Origin: Sporomusa silvacetica DSM 10669
GTDB taxonomy: Bacteria > Bacillota > Negativicutes > Sporomusales > Sporomusaceae
NCBI RefSeq assembly: GCF_002257705.1
Contig: NZ_LSLK01000070.1
Coordinates: 62,001 to 126,000 of the forward strand
Direction of reading: 5' to 3'
Length of the DNA stretch: 64,000 nucleotides
The notes below the pieces were generated by a model, which did not search any database, was not told the origin of the DNA, and saw only the letters and a list, made by a program, of their open reading frames with translations. Positions 16,999 to 25,831 of this stretch are shown here, in pieces. Position numbers and translations under genes: made by a program. The first letter of the stretch is position 1, and the number at the start of each line of letters is the position of its first letter.

Positions 16999-18510
16999 TT
17001 ACCGATCAAGACACGCATAACATAATTCAAAACTTTTATTAATTAAGGGAAAATCCGGAATAATATTCCCCGGAACAGCAACAGTAAGCGCCGGCCAATT
17101 CGAGTAAGATGCCGAACGGACAAAATAACGATAAATTGTGTTATTTTCGCCAGCCATAAGCCAGTGCAAATTAGAGCCACGCGGTGATTCTGTCACACTA
17201 AATGCTGCCTGATATGGCTCAACTGAACCCAATCCACTTTTAAGCTTACCACTTGGTAACCCTGCAAGCAGCTGACCGATAATTTTGATGGACTCGACTG
17301 CTTCATCAGCTCTCACCCACAGGCGGGCAGCGACATCGCCTTTAGTATATACCGGTACGTGAAAACTAAGACTACTGTAAGCAGCATAAGGGAAATCCCG
17401 CCGCACATCAAAGTCAACGCCCGACGCTCTGGCCGCCACACCGACAACCCCCAGATCAAGCACCGCCTGCTCGGGCAAAATACCTGTCGTATTAACCCTG
17501 TCTAAAAACGCATCATTGTCACGCAGCAGACCGATTAACTCACCAAGCTCGCTCATAATCCCGGCAAGCAGCCGCGAAATATCCTGCACCATCTCTCGCG
17601 TTATATCCATTGTAACCCCACCCAGGGTAATCCAGCCACGCAAGAAGCGATTTCCTGTCAATCGCTCATTAAGGCGCATTAACTGCTCTTTGAGACGGGA
17701 ACCATTGCTGGTACCGGGAGCAAAGCCTAAGCCAGCACACAAATTACCAATATCACCAACATGATTATATAGTCGCTCCAACTCAGCGGCCAACACTCTT
17801 AAATACTCAGCCCTTACCGGAACCTCAGTAGCAGCAAGGCGTTCCACTGCTTGAACATAAGAAAGTGTATTGGCCACTGAGCAAACACCACAAATACGTT
17901 CAGTCTGAAATAACGCTTTGCTAAATGAGAGACCTTCAACCGACTTTTCAATACCGCGATGCGTAAAAAACAGTTTGGCTTCAAGACTGATAATATTTTC
18001 ACCAGCCTGGCTAAACCGGAAATGTCCTGGCTCGATGATACCCGCATGAATGGGTCCAACAGGTACTTCAAATACCCCTTCTCCCTGAACAGGCGGCACT
18101 AAATATTGGATTCTTTCTCCAGACTCTAGGCTAGCAGGATCAAAGTCCTTTCTAAGCGGATATCGTCCCTGCGGCCAGTTTTCATGCAGTACCAACGGTC
18201 GTAAATCCGGGTGTCCCACCGGTGTTAAGCCAAACAAGTCATGAATTTCCCGTTCATACCAGGCAGCTGCTGCCATAAGCGGTGTAAGTGAAGGAAACTC
18301 CAGCGGTTCATCCCGATTTATAATGGCCTTGATTGTTTTATAAGCCGAATCTTCCTTGCTAAAAAATATTGCATAAATAGCAAAATTACCGTTTATCACA
18401 CGTTCATCATTAGCAAATAGTGCTGTCAACCGATAGCGTCCACCATGGCGGATCACAGTGGCCGCGGCCCTGAGGGTTGCTGCCGGTATAACCTGTAATG
18501 TCTCTATCAT
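16999..18510 (-). CDS. hyfG: Group 4 [NiFe] hydrogenase large subunit (HyfG/HycE-like, NuoC-NuoD fusion)
   Basis: Catalytic subunit of 503 residues. About the first 140 residues are NuoC-like (30-kDa domain); the rest is NuoD-like. Both CxxC pairs that hold the NiFe centre are present, RICGVC in the middle and CYAC at the very end, so it is a true hydrogenase rather than a cysteine-less Ehr relative. The second motif reads ELCYACLDR instead of DPCxxCxxR. The protein stops right at that arginine, where the maturation protease would cut in HycE, so no C-terminal peptide has to be removed. It overlaps hyfF by 4 bases. Confidence 0.93.
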   Translation of the reverse strand: MIETLQVIPAATLRAAATVIRHGGRYRLTALFANDERVINGNFAIYAIFFSKEDSAYKTIKAIINRDEPLEFPSLTPLMAAAAWYEREIHDLFGLTPVGHPDLRPLVLHENWPQGRYPLRKDFDPASLESGERIQYLVPPVQGEGVFEVPVGPIHAGIIEPGHFRFSQAGENIISLEAKLFFTHRGIEKSVEGLSFSKALFQTERICGVCSVANTLSYVQAVERLAATEVPVRAEYLRVLAAELERLYNHVGDIGNLCAGLGFAPGTSNGSRLKEQLMRLNERLTGNRFLRGWITLGGVTMDITREMVQDISRLLAGIMSELGELIGLLRDNDAFLDRVNTTGILPEQAVLDLGVVGVAARASGVDFDVRRDFPYAAYSSLSFHVPVYTKGDVAARLWVRADEAVESIKIIGQLLAGLPSGKLKSGLGSVEPYQAAFSVTESPRGSNLHWLMAGENNTIYRYFVRSASYSNWPALTVAVPGNIIPDFPLINKSFELCYACLDR

Positions 18511-19985
18511 AATCCCCCTCCTATTATAATAGCTACTGCCTGCTTAATAAGCGTATCAAGCCATGCAGGCAGATATATTCCGCCAACAATCATTATCACC
18601 ATAGAACCTGACACGGCAACCATAGCTGGTTTCCCCAGCCGATAGTTGCCAGTTACTTTGCTTGGTATTGGACCAAAACCAACTTTCAAAGTATAGTAAA
18701 TCATACCGGCAAAAATAGCCGCCATCAAAAGCAATATAATCGCCCCCAACCAGGAATTCCCTGATTGAAACGCAGCCCAGATAATGGTCAGCTTGCTATA
18801 AAAGATGCTAAATGGCGGTAACCCCGCAATAGCCAGCACGGCAGCAACAAACATTGCACCAATTACCGGCATAGCGCTTACCAGCCCCTTAATACGCAAA
18901 ATATTCTTTGTCCCATAATGCTGAATAATAGCCCCAGCCAGATAAAATAAGGTTGACTTTGTTACCGCATGATTAATAATATGCAAAAGTGCACCATACA
19001 GGGCGAGTGGTGTTCCCAAACCAAGCCCCAGCGTAATAAGCCCCATATGTTCAATACTTGAATAGGCTAACAAACGTTTAAGGTCAAGCTGCACTAAAAT
19101 AAATGGCACAGCAATACTAAGGGACAGTAAGCCAAAGCCTATTAGAAACTGTTCAGGAAAAGCAGGCCCTACAGCCCCTTTTACAATAATAGTCATGCGA
19201 ATAATACCATATAAAGCACAACTCAAGAGCGCTCCTGATAACAGCCCGCTAACAGGCGACGGCGCTTGACTATGAGCATCAGGCAACCAGGTATGCATTG
19301 GTGCTAAGCCAGCTTTTGTACCATAGCCGATCAATATAAATACAAAGGCTAACTTAATCATACCCGGATCGAGTTTATCACTAACCGCCTGGATTTCTAG
19401 CCAGCTTAGTGCCCTGCCTGCGCCGCTGAGATCAGCATTAACTTGCGCATAATACAAAAGAATAGTCCCTAATAAGGCCAAGCATATGCCGACTGTACAC
19501 ACCATAACATATTTCCAGGCCGCTTCCAATGCTGCCCGGTTAAAATAAAAAGCTACCAGTAATGCCGAACTAAGAGTAGTAGCCTCAACAGCCACCCAGA
19601 GCAGCCCCATATTTTCTACTATAGGCACGCAAACCATCGTAAAAGCAAACAAATTAAACAACGCATAATAGCGTTTTAGCATTTTAAATGAAACCTTTCC
19701 CTCCCGAATTTCCCGTTCCATATAAGAGAGGGAAAACAAGGTAGCCGTACAGGTAAGAGTAGCTACCACCAACAACACAACCGCACTTAATGAGTCAATA
19801 TAGAATTGTCCGACATGAATTATCCCCGTTTCCACTACATACTGTACAATCATTAACAACGTGAAACTCAATAACAGGCTGCCTATCAAGTTAATAAACC
19901 GGATCGCTTTTTGCCCTGACTGGGTCATAGTAACAGCACCGGTTATAAGCGGCAGAACAAGCGCTAACACTATCAAATGCCCCAT
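18507..19985 (-). CDS. hyfF: Hydrogenase-4 membrane subunit HyfF-like (proton-channel antiporter family)
   Basis: Polytopic membrane protein of 492 residues, of the NuoL/M/N-Mrp antiporter family. Mid-helix lysines and the family block around PMHTWLPDAHSQAPSPVSGLL are visible, as is LKRLLAYSSIEHMG. It likely moves protons or Na+ as the hydrogenase turns over. It is one of two such subunits here (with hyfB), 4 bases from hyfE and overlapping hyfG. Confidence 0.92.
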   Translation of the reverse strand: MGHLIVLALVLPLITGAVTMTQSGQKAIRFINLIGSLLLSFTLLMIVQYVVETGIIHVGQFYIDSLSAVVLLVVATLTCTATLFSLSYMEREIREGKVSFKMLKRYYALFNLFAFTMVCVPIVENMGLLWVAVEATTLSSALLVAFYFNRAALEAAWKYVMVCTVGICLALLGTILLYYAQVNADLSGAGRALSWLEIQAVSDKLDPGMIKLAFVFILIGYGTKAGLAPMHTWLPDAHSQAPSPVSGLLSGALLSCALYGIIRMTIIVKGAVGPAFPEQFLIGFGLLSLSIAVPFILVQLDLKRLLAYSSIEHMGLITLGLGLGTPLALYGALLHIINHAVTKSTLFYLAGAIIQHYGTKNILRIKGLVSAMPVIGAMFVAAVLAIAGLPPFSIFYSKLTIIWAAFQSGNSWLGAIILLLMAAIFAGMIYYTLKVGFGPIPSKVTGNYRLGKPAMVAVSGSMVIMIVGGIYLPAWLDTLIKQAVAIIIGGGL

Positions 19986-19989
19986 AATA

Positions 19990-20616
19990 TCATCCCTTTA
20001 ATTTTTTTAACATACTGGTATCTGTCGACATATGAGAGCGTTTGAGTCGATAAGTCAAAATAACCAGCACCACTACTGCCACTAACACATCCAAAAATAC
20101 ACCAAGTTCAATAATCAGCGGCAATCCTTTGGTTACCGAAAGCCCAACTAAATATATGCCGTTTTCCATAGTAATCAAGCCGACAATTTGGAGTACTGCC
20201 TGTCGCCGGGTCATAATCATTGTCAGACCAATTAACATCATGGCTACCGCCGCCGCCAACGCATCTCGGCTAACAATCCCTGGCAACGCCCGATCAATCA
20301 GTCCATAGGACAGAACAATCATAATACCGGCAGCCATAACCGAATGGTTAGGACTTATAATTGGATTAACTTCCCGTTCGTGGCGCAGCATTCTTACAAT
20401 ACGGAAAAGGGCGTAAGGAATAAGACCGGCTTTAATACTAAGTGTAAGGGCCGCTGCAATATAGGTATGCACCGCTCCCGTTTCAGCAGCAACAAACGCA
20501 CACGCCAGCGCCACCAAAGCTGATTGGATCAACAAAACATTTACAGCCGTTTTAAGACTGGTGACCCGGCTCAATAGAAGTGACAAAAACAGCAAAATGA
20601 TAATAAGTAAATTCAT
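19990..20616 (-). CDS. hyfE: Hydrogenase-4 subunit HyfE-like (NuoK-type membrane protein)
   Basis: Small membrane subunit of 208 residues with about six hydrophobic segments, close to the length of E. coli HyfE. The C-terminal half resembles NuoK/MnhC (GLITMENGIYLVGL and the ELGVFLDVLVAVVVL stretch with acidic residues in the membrane). GAAGGGGGTG precedes the ATG. It lies in the middle of the hyf operon. Confidence 0.88.
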   Translation of the reverse strand: MNLLIIILLFLSLLLSRVTSLKTAVNVLLIQSALVALACAFVAAETGAVHTYIAAALTLSIKAGLIPYALFRIVRMLRHEREVNPIISPNHSVMAAGIMIVLSYGLIDRALPGIVSRDALAAAVAMMLIGLTMIMTRRQAVLQIVGLITMENGIYLVGLSVTKGLPLIIELGVFLDVLVAVVVLVILTYRLKRSHMSTDTSMLKKLKG

Positions 20617-20631
20617 AGCTACACCCCCTTC

Positions 20632-21519
20632 TTACTGTGCCACTAACGCGAGCAGCGCCAACATGCCAGCCAAAACCATAAATCCCGGCACTTTGAACAA
20701 GCGCATTTTATTGGTACTGGTCTCGATGGCTGCCAAAGCCACTGCTATAAGTAAAACTTTAGCAACAAACCAAAAAAGTGCCATTATCGGCGATAAGCCG
20801 CCTGGTTGCCATGGTAAAAACAATACCGTAAATAGAAGAATAAAAACTAATTGTTTTATTGCAGCTGCTAAAAAAATTAATCCCAGCCTACGTCCTGAAT
20901 ATTCAAGTACCATAGCCTCGTGGATCATGGTTAATTCCAGATGTGTATCCGGATTATCTATCGGAACCCTTCCGGTTTCTGCTACTAATATAATTAGGAA
21001 AGCAACAGCGGCAAAAATATACGGCAATGAAAACGGCGTAATGGCAGCAGCAGCCGACATAACTGCCAACTTAGTCGAACCAGCCCTTGCTGCCACCGTA
21101 AGCATTGTTAATAATAACACCGGTTCTACTAACACATTGATGTACATTTCGCGCGAACCGCCCATACCGCCAAAGCTGCTGCCAGCATCAAGTGCAGCCA
21201 TCGCCAGAAAAAAGCGGCCGATCGCCAGGAGATATAAAAGAGCAAATAAATCGCCTGACATCAACAATGCTGCTGCGCCAAAAGCGCCGGCAAAATAAAG
21301 ATAAGGTGCAAGGGTGAATATCCATGAGGTAGTAGGAGAGACCACACTGTCTTTCTGTAATAGCTTAAACAAGTCATAATACACTTGCAATAATCTTGGC
21401 CCACGGCGGTTTTGCATCCTTGCTTTGCTAACCTTAATAATTCCAGAGACTAACGGCGCTACTAGTGCAAGCGCAAGAGCATAACCAAGCGAAGTTACTA
21501 TTGTAGTCATTTGTTCCAT
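20632..21519 (-). CDS. hyfC: Hydrogenase-4 subunit HyfC-like (NuoH-type membrane anchor)
   Basis: Eight-helix membrane protein of about 295 residues related to NuoH/HycD, which forms the contact between the membrane arm and the NiFe module. Conserved family blocks are RMQNRRGPRLLQVYYDLFKLLQK and the loop AETGRVPIDNPDTHLELTM. I place the start at the ATG at 21519 (GGTGGTG site 8 bases before); a GTG at 21531 is also possible and would overlap hyfB by 7 bases. Confidence 0.92.
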   Translation of the reverse strand: MEQMTTIVTSLGYALALALVAPLVSGIIKVSKARMQNRRGPRLLQVYYDLFKLLQKDSVVSPTTSWIFTLAPYLYFAGAFGAAALLMSGDLFALLYLLAIGRFFLAMAALDAGSSFGGMGGSREMYINVLVEPVLLLTMLTVAARAGSTKLAVMSAAAAITPFSLPYIFAAVAFLIILVAETGRVPIDNPDTHLELTMIHEAMVLEYSGRRLGLIFLAAAIKQLVFILLFTVLFLPWQPGGLSPIMALFWFVAKVLLIAVALAAIETSTNKMRLFKVPGFMVLAGMLALLALVAQ

Positions 21520-21524
21520 ATTGT

Positions 21525-23555
21525 TCACCACCCAGTACTCAAAATAAGAGCTATCACAGTAATTACTGTAATATACCCGATATAAAGCTGAACACTGCCT
21601 GCCTGAATGGCCTTCATAAATTGCGCCGCATGAATAATTTCGCTATTAATCGGCCGATAAATAGCGCTAAAAATATCGACAATACTCATATGATAACTCA
21701 GCCGCCGGCCAAAGTAGCGATTTGGAGTCAAGTCTGCAATCGTTTCATGTTGTGGCCGCAATATTGCTTTAAACGCCAGCCTAATTGGTTTAGAAAAGCC
21801 AGTAGCCGTATACTCCATCCTGGCAGTCGGCACATTACCGCAAGTCCATGTTTCCCCTTCGTGAACCTGCTCTCTTCCACACAATCGGTATAATAGCCAT
21901 GCTACCATTGCTCCTACCAGCAGCAGGACTGCCACCACTGGCATTTGTAAACTACCATTAGCCACGCCTGTATGAACTTCAGCTGCATACCAGGTAGTTC
22001 CATTAAAAGCCTGCGCTGGATCAACCCCGGCTACGCCTGACAAAACTTGCTTCAAAATATGAATCACAGGCTCAGACCACAAACCAAGAACCAGACATAA
22101 TCCAGAAAGCATTGCCATAGAAACAAGCATGAATTTATTGACTTCTTTGGCCTGCTCTGCCTGAACACTCCGTGGCTTGGCCAAAAAAACGATACCAAAT
22201 GCCTTAACAAAGCAGGCAGCTGCCAGTGCTCCTGTAAGCCCAAGTAAAGCCAGTAAAAATGCACTAAATAGCTTACCTAAAGCCCCTGCCATACTCTGTG
22301 GCAGATAAAATAAAGCCTGAAAAGTCATCCATTCACTAACAAAACCATTAAAAGGCGGCAACGCGGAAATAGCAGCTGCACCCGCCAAAAACCAGACTGC
22401 AGTATAAGGCATCTTTCTTATAAGACCACCTAAACGCTCAATATCTTTGGTGTGAGTTGACTGGAGCACCGCCCCTGCCCCCATGAAAAGCAGCGACTTA
22501 AATATTGCATGATTAAGTGCATGGTAAAGTGCCGCCACCCAGGCCAAGGCAGCCAGACCGCCATATCCTTTTGCTGAAAATACCAGACCAGCTCCCATCC
22601 CCAAGAGAATGATGCCTATATTTTCCACACTAGAATAAGCCAGTAATCGTTTTATATCATGCTCCATCAGGGCATACAACACACCCAATACCGATGAAAC
22701 AATAGCCAATACGAGAATAACCGCACCCCACCATACCGAACCTGTACCCAAAAAGCCAAGATAAAATCGGCATAAACCGTAGATGGCTGTTTTTATCATG
22801 ACTCCTGACATAAGTGCCGATACATGGCTGGGTGCCGCCGGATGAGCCCGTGGCAGCCAAATATGCAAGGGGATAATGCCTGCTTTAGCACCAAAACCGA
22901 TAAGTGCACATAAAAACACAGCATTTCTGGTCCAAGTATCAAGAGTGCCTGCTGTTTGCATTAAACGCAAGAAGTCCAAACTACCCGCCTTATTTGCCAG
23001 TAGGAAAAAAGCGGTAATAATAAAGGCTGTCCCTACATGAGTCATAACAATATAAATAAAGGCTGCCTTCCGGGCGTCATGTTTTTTATGCTCATAATTA
23101 ACTAAGAGAAAAGAAGTCAGCGCCATAAGTTCCCATACAATAACAAACGCGGCAATGTGGCTAACACAGACTACTAAAATCATGGACAGCAAAAAGGCGT
23201 TGTATAGTGATGCCATTACCCGGTAACCGCAACCATCCCCAAGGTATTCCTTGCTATAACCGACAGCGTAAACACTAGCAGCGCAGCCTACCACCCCGAT
23301 TATCAACAAAAAATAGGCCGCTAAATAATCCAAACGGATATAGACGGGCTCCGCAAACATAGTCAATGGCGTAATTAATTCAATCTTCCCATTGTTAAAA
23401 ATAATAATTGCACACAGTACGGCCGCTAAACATCCTAGCGCTGCCATTCCATGTGCAACATAATTTACTATTTTATTTTTGCCAGTGAGAAATGGTGATA
23501 GTACTCCTATAATAAAGAAAACCATCAAAAAATACAATAATAACTCAACAATCAA
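21525..23555 (-). CDS. hyfB: Hydrogenase-4 membrane subunit HyfB-like (proton-channel antiporter family)
   Basis: First gene of the operon: a NuoL-like polytopic protein of about 676 residues. It has the antiporter-family blocks PLHIWLPRAHPAAPSHVSALMSG and DIKRLLAYSSVENIG. Its long C-terminus ends in an extra helix region rather than a soluble domain. An ATG at 23573 is in frame but lacks a ribosome site. The TTG at 23555 has GGAGGCG 7 bases upstream and is more likely the start. The pair HyfB/HyfF gives two ion-channel modules in this complex. Confidence 0.92.
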   Translation of the reverse strand: MIVELLLYFLMVFFIIGVLSPFLTGKNKIVNYVAHGMAALGCLAAVLCAIIIFNNGKIELITPLTMFAEPVYIRLDYLAAYFLLIIGVVGCAASVYAVGYSKEYLGDGCGYRVMASLYNAFLLSMILVVCVSHIAAFVIVWELMALTSFLLVNYEHKKHDARKAAFIYIVMTHVGTAFIITAFFLLANKAGSLDFLRLMQTAGTLDTWTRNAVFLCALIGFGAKAGIIPLHIWLPRAHPAAPSHVSALMSGVMIKTAIYGLCRFYLGFLGTGSVWWGAVILVLAIVSSVLGVLYALMEHDIKRLLAYSSVENIGIILLGMGAGLVFSAKGYGGLAALAWVAALYHALNHAIFKSLLFMGAGAVLQSTHTKDIERLGGLIRKMPYTAVWFLAGAAAISALPPFNGFVSEWMTFQALFYLPQSMAGALGKLFSAFLLALLGLTGALAAACFVKAFGIVFLAKPRSVQAEQAKEVNKFMLVSMAMLSGLCLVLGLWSEPVIHILKQVLSGVAGVDPAQAFNGTTWYAAEVHTGVANGSLQMPVVAVLLLVGAMVAWLLYRLCGREQVHEGETWTCGNVPTARMEYTATGFSKPIRLAFKAILRPQHETIADLTPNRYFGRRLSYHMSIVDIFSAIYRPINSEIIHAAQFMKAIQAGSVQLYIGYITVITVIALILSTGW

Positions 23556-23599
23556 AACACTCGCCTCCGACATATTGGTAAATAGGTAACATTCTTAAA

Positions 23600-23629
23600 A
23601 TTATACCACACTAGTATGGATCATGTCAT
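23600..23629 (-). promoter_or_regulatory. Promoter of the hyf-sda operon
   Basis: Minus-strand ATGACA (23624-23629) and TATAAT (23600-23605), 18 bases apart, about 45 bases upstream of hyfB. No sigma-54 type GG-GC pair was seen here. Confidence 0.6.
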
Positions 23630-23699
23630 AGGAAAATAATTGTGCGATAAAAAGAATAAATTTACAGATTATCCGCCGTAAGACAAACAAAATAATTAA

Positions 23700-23745
23700 G
23701 GGGCTGTCGCCAGCGATAAATTTATATCGCTGGTGCGACAGCCCC
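23700..23745 (-). terminator. Terminator after the first terC gene
   Basis: Long hairpin (GGGGCTGTCGC and AGCGAT arms, AT-rich loop) starting about 35 bases after the terC stop, with a T-rich leftward tail. It isolates the hyf operon. Confidence 0.85.
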
Positions 23746-23779
23746 TTTCCATACGATCAACTGGGAAACTAGTTAGTCT

Positions 23780-24457
23780 TTAAGCTCCGTACGTATCCTT
23801 ACTGCCCGCCTGTCCACGTTTCTTCTGCCAATAGCCAATCGCCAAAACAGCTACCATAACCCCAATCTCAAGCATAAGTGCATATGGCTCAAACCATACG
23901 CCAAGCTTCTCATCAGCAACCATCATCTTAGCAGCCGTCCAGGCAAGAATAGCTGAACCCGCCCAAATAATAATAGGAAATTTATCCATAAGTTTCATTA
24001 ACATCTGACTACCAAATACCACCAGCGGTACACTCAAGACCAAACCAAATACTAACAAACCAAAATGTCCATCAGCTACACCAGCAATCGCCAATACATT
24101 GTCAAGACTCATTATCAAGTCAGCAAAAATGATGACTTTAATTGCTTCCCAAAAGCTGCCTGCGCCCTCACAGGCGACTTCTTCATGCTTATCTCCCAGC
24201 AAATTCACTGCGATATATACCAAAGCAAGTCCCCCAAAAAATTGCACATACGGGATTTTAAGCAAAAATGCGGCAACTAGTGTAAGTAAAATCCGTAAGA
24301 TTACAGCACCAGCGCTACCCCATATTACAGCTTTTTTCCGCTGCTCAGGAGGCAGATTTCTACTTGCTAAAGCTATAACCACCGCGTTATCACCACTTAG
24401 TATTAAATTAATCAGAGTAATACTACCTAACGCTACCAATAATTCCATTTCCATCAA
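23780..24457 (-). CDS. TerC-family membrane metal transporter (YjbE-type)
   Basis: Polytopic membrane protein of 225 residues, with about seven helices. TerC signature acids are present in LSGDNAVVIALASRNLPP near the N-terminus and in MSLDNVLAIAGVADGHF in the middle. The family exports Mn2+ and, in some members, serves exported metalloenzymes. A manganese-sensing riboswitch directly upstream supports a Mn2+ efflux role. A paralogue lies at 25832-26512. Confidence 0.92.
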   Translation of the reverse strand: MMEMELLVALGSITLINLILSGDNAVVIALASRNLPPEQRKKAVIWGSAGAVILRILLTLVAAFLLKIPYVQFFGGLALVYIAVNLLGDKHEEVACEGAGSFWEAIKVIIFADLIMSLDNVLAIAGVADGHFGLLVFGLVLSVPLVVFGSQMLMKLMDKFPIIIWAGSAILAWTAAKMMVADEKLGVWFEPYALMLEIGVMVAVLAIGYWQKKRGQAGSKDTYGA

Positions 24458-24499
24458 AAAGACCCCCTACTATATATTATAATCCATCTAGACAAACTA

Positions 24500-24703
24500 A
24501 ACAAAGACCTTATCCGTTAGCAACGATAAGGTCTTTTTAATATAACAATAAGACCTTACTATAGTATATATTGGTAATTCATATACTAAAGGTCTCACTA
24601 TTGGACTGATCCAACGACACAACCATGCACTAATGTGCAGAATTGTTGACTGTGCCTGCCAGTTACTCCCCTTTAGGGTATTCAATTTTACTTGCTAAGT
24701 ACT
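24500..24703 (-). promoter_or_regulatory. yybP-ykoY manganese riboswitch with terminator
   Basis: On the minus strand the two conserved aptamer strands are clear: AAAGGGGAGTA (about 24664-24674) and GAGACCTTT (about 24588-24596), with AGTCAACA and hairpins between. A terminator with perfect 12-bp arms (24503-24514 and 24525-24536) follows. The terminator stem (AGACCTTAT) repeats part of the aptamer's ACCTTT strand and of a second AAGGTCTTA element, so alternative pairing is possible. It lies in front of terC, the usual target of this class. Mn2+ binding would be expected to turn the gene on. Confidence 0.9.
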
Positions 24704-24709
24704 GCACTT

Positions 24710-24738
24710 ATGATAATATAAACTTTTATCTAAGTCAA
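24710..24738 (-). promoter_or_regulatory. Promoter for riboswitch and terC
   Basis: Minus-strand TTGACT (24733-24738), 17-base spacer, TATCAT (24710-24715); each box is one base off consensus. Confidence 0.7.
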
Positions 24739-24790
24739 TATACTTTTTCTAAGTTTATCTGAATTAAATTCGTTTGTCCACCAATTACCA

Positions 24791-24867
24791 CTAGACCTCC
24801 TCCCTACTGGTTGTGATATAATTAGTAAGTATTTTCATTTTATGTCAACTGGTTTAAGGAGGTCTAG
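24791..24867 (+). promoter_or_regulatory. Inverted repeat covering the ribosome site of the 24873 gene
   Basis: CTAGACCTCCT (24791-24801) is a perfect complement of AGGAGGTCTAG (24857-24867), which contains the Shine-Dalgarno of the next gene. A TATAAT at 24817-24822 lies between the arms, so whether both arms are in one transcript depends on the true start site. Confidence 0.45.
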
Positions 24868-24872
24868 TTTCT

Positions 24873-25820
24873 ATGGACACTTTATCACATGCTTTGCTAG
24901 GTGTTGCTGTTGCTGGTTTATCGGGCCATCCCCTAAACCTTACTGATCCTATTTATTTAGCCAGTGTACTCGGTGCTCAAGCACCTGATTTAGATATCAT
25001 CTCTATAGTCCGCGGCAATTTTGCTTTACTTAGACAACACAGATCCTTCTCGCATTCTATTCCTGGCCTCGCTATGTGGTCAAGTTTAATTGCCGCCATT
25101 TTTTTTATCGTTTACCCTGGGGTAGCTTGTACGGAAATATTTATGTGGGCCTTTTGGGGCGGGCTGTCCCATATTATTTTGGATTTTTTCAATGCCCACG
25201 GTGCAGCTGTTTTATGGCCATTTAGCCGGGAACGCAAAAGCTTTAGCTTGTTAAATGTGTTTGATCCCTTCCTGTTAGCCATCATGCTTACCGTATTTAT
25301 GCAGCAGCTGCCTGCCCATGAAACCTCGCTGCTATGTTTCCTATCAATCAGCCTATATATTGGTATACGGTACTTACTGAAGCTACAGACCAGCATGCGA
25401 CTCAACCAGTATTTTGCTACCTATAGTCTTACCCGCCTGCTGGTTATGCCTTCACTTAAAAGCGTATTTTCTTGGGATTTTGTTGTTGAAACCAAAGACC
25501 AGTATCATGTCGGGCAAGTCGGATTATTACAGCAGTTTTTGACGATTCATACCAAATTTACTAAACAAACATTATCTCCTGCCACTCAAGAAGCGCATAA
25601 AACGGTTTTAGGCGAATTCTTTTCTTCCTTTACACCGTTTAGCTATTTTACCGAATATCAGGATAATGAACACGCTGGCAAGCATGTTCACATCTATGAT
25701 TTGCGTTATTTCTTTAATCAAGACTTTCTTCATAGTGCCACAATTATTTTTGATTGTAACCAACATCCATGTGATTCTTATATTAAGACGTCTGGACGCA
25801 TAATAAAAATACCTTGTTAA
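24873..25820 (+). CDS. Membrane-bound metal-dependent hydrolase (YdjM / DUF457 family)
   Basis: Membrane protein of 315 residues. The family's metal-binding motifs are all in the first half: DTLSHALLG at the start, APDLD near 38-42, HRSFSHS near 56 and SHIILDFFN near 98. The first 160 residues hold about four helices; the C-terminal half is soluble. YdjM-type proteins are annotated as hydrolases, but a substrate is not established. It is flanked by two TerC genes on the opposite strand and may be expressed alone. Confidence 0.85.
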   Translation: MDTLSHALLGVAVAGLSGHPLNLTDPIYLASVLGAQAPDLDIISIVRGNFALLRQHRSFSHSIPGLAMWSSLIAAIFFIVYPGVACTEIFMWAFWGGLSHIILDFFNAHGAAVLWPFSRERKSFSLLNVFDPFLLAIMLTVFMQQLPAHETSLLCFLSISLYIGIRYLLKLQTSMRLNQYFATYSLTRLLVMPSLKSVFSWDFVVETKDQYHVGQVGLLQQFLTIHTKFTKQTLSPATQEAHKTVLGEFFSSFTPFSYFTEYQDNEHAGKHVHIYDLRYFFNQDFLHSATIIFDCNQHPCDSYIKTSGRIIKIPC

Positions 25821-25831
25821 AAGCTTCTTCA

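Noticed and set aside
16999..18510. Large subunit as a cysteine-less Ehr-type (non-hydrogenase) protein
   Set aside because: Both CxxC pairs that bind the NiFe centre are present, so the hydrogenase reading is better.
20561..21298. 245-codon open frame on the plus strand across hyfE and hyfC
   Set aside because: Antisense shadow of clearly recognisable membrane subunits; its residues (Asn/Ala/Ile-rich, no domain) are typical of such shadows.
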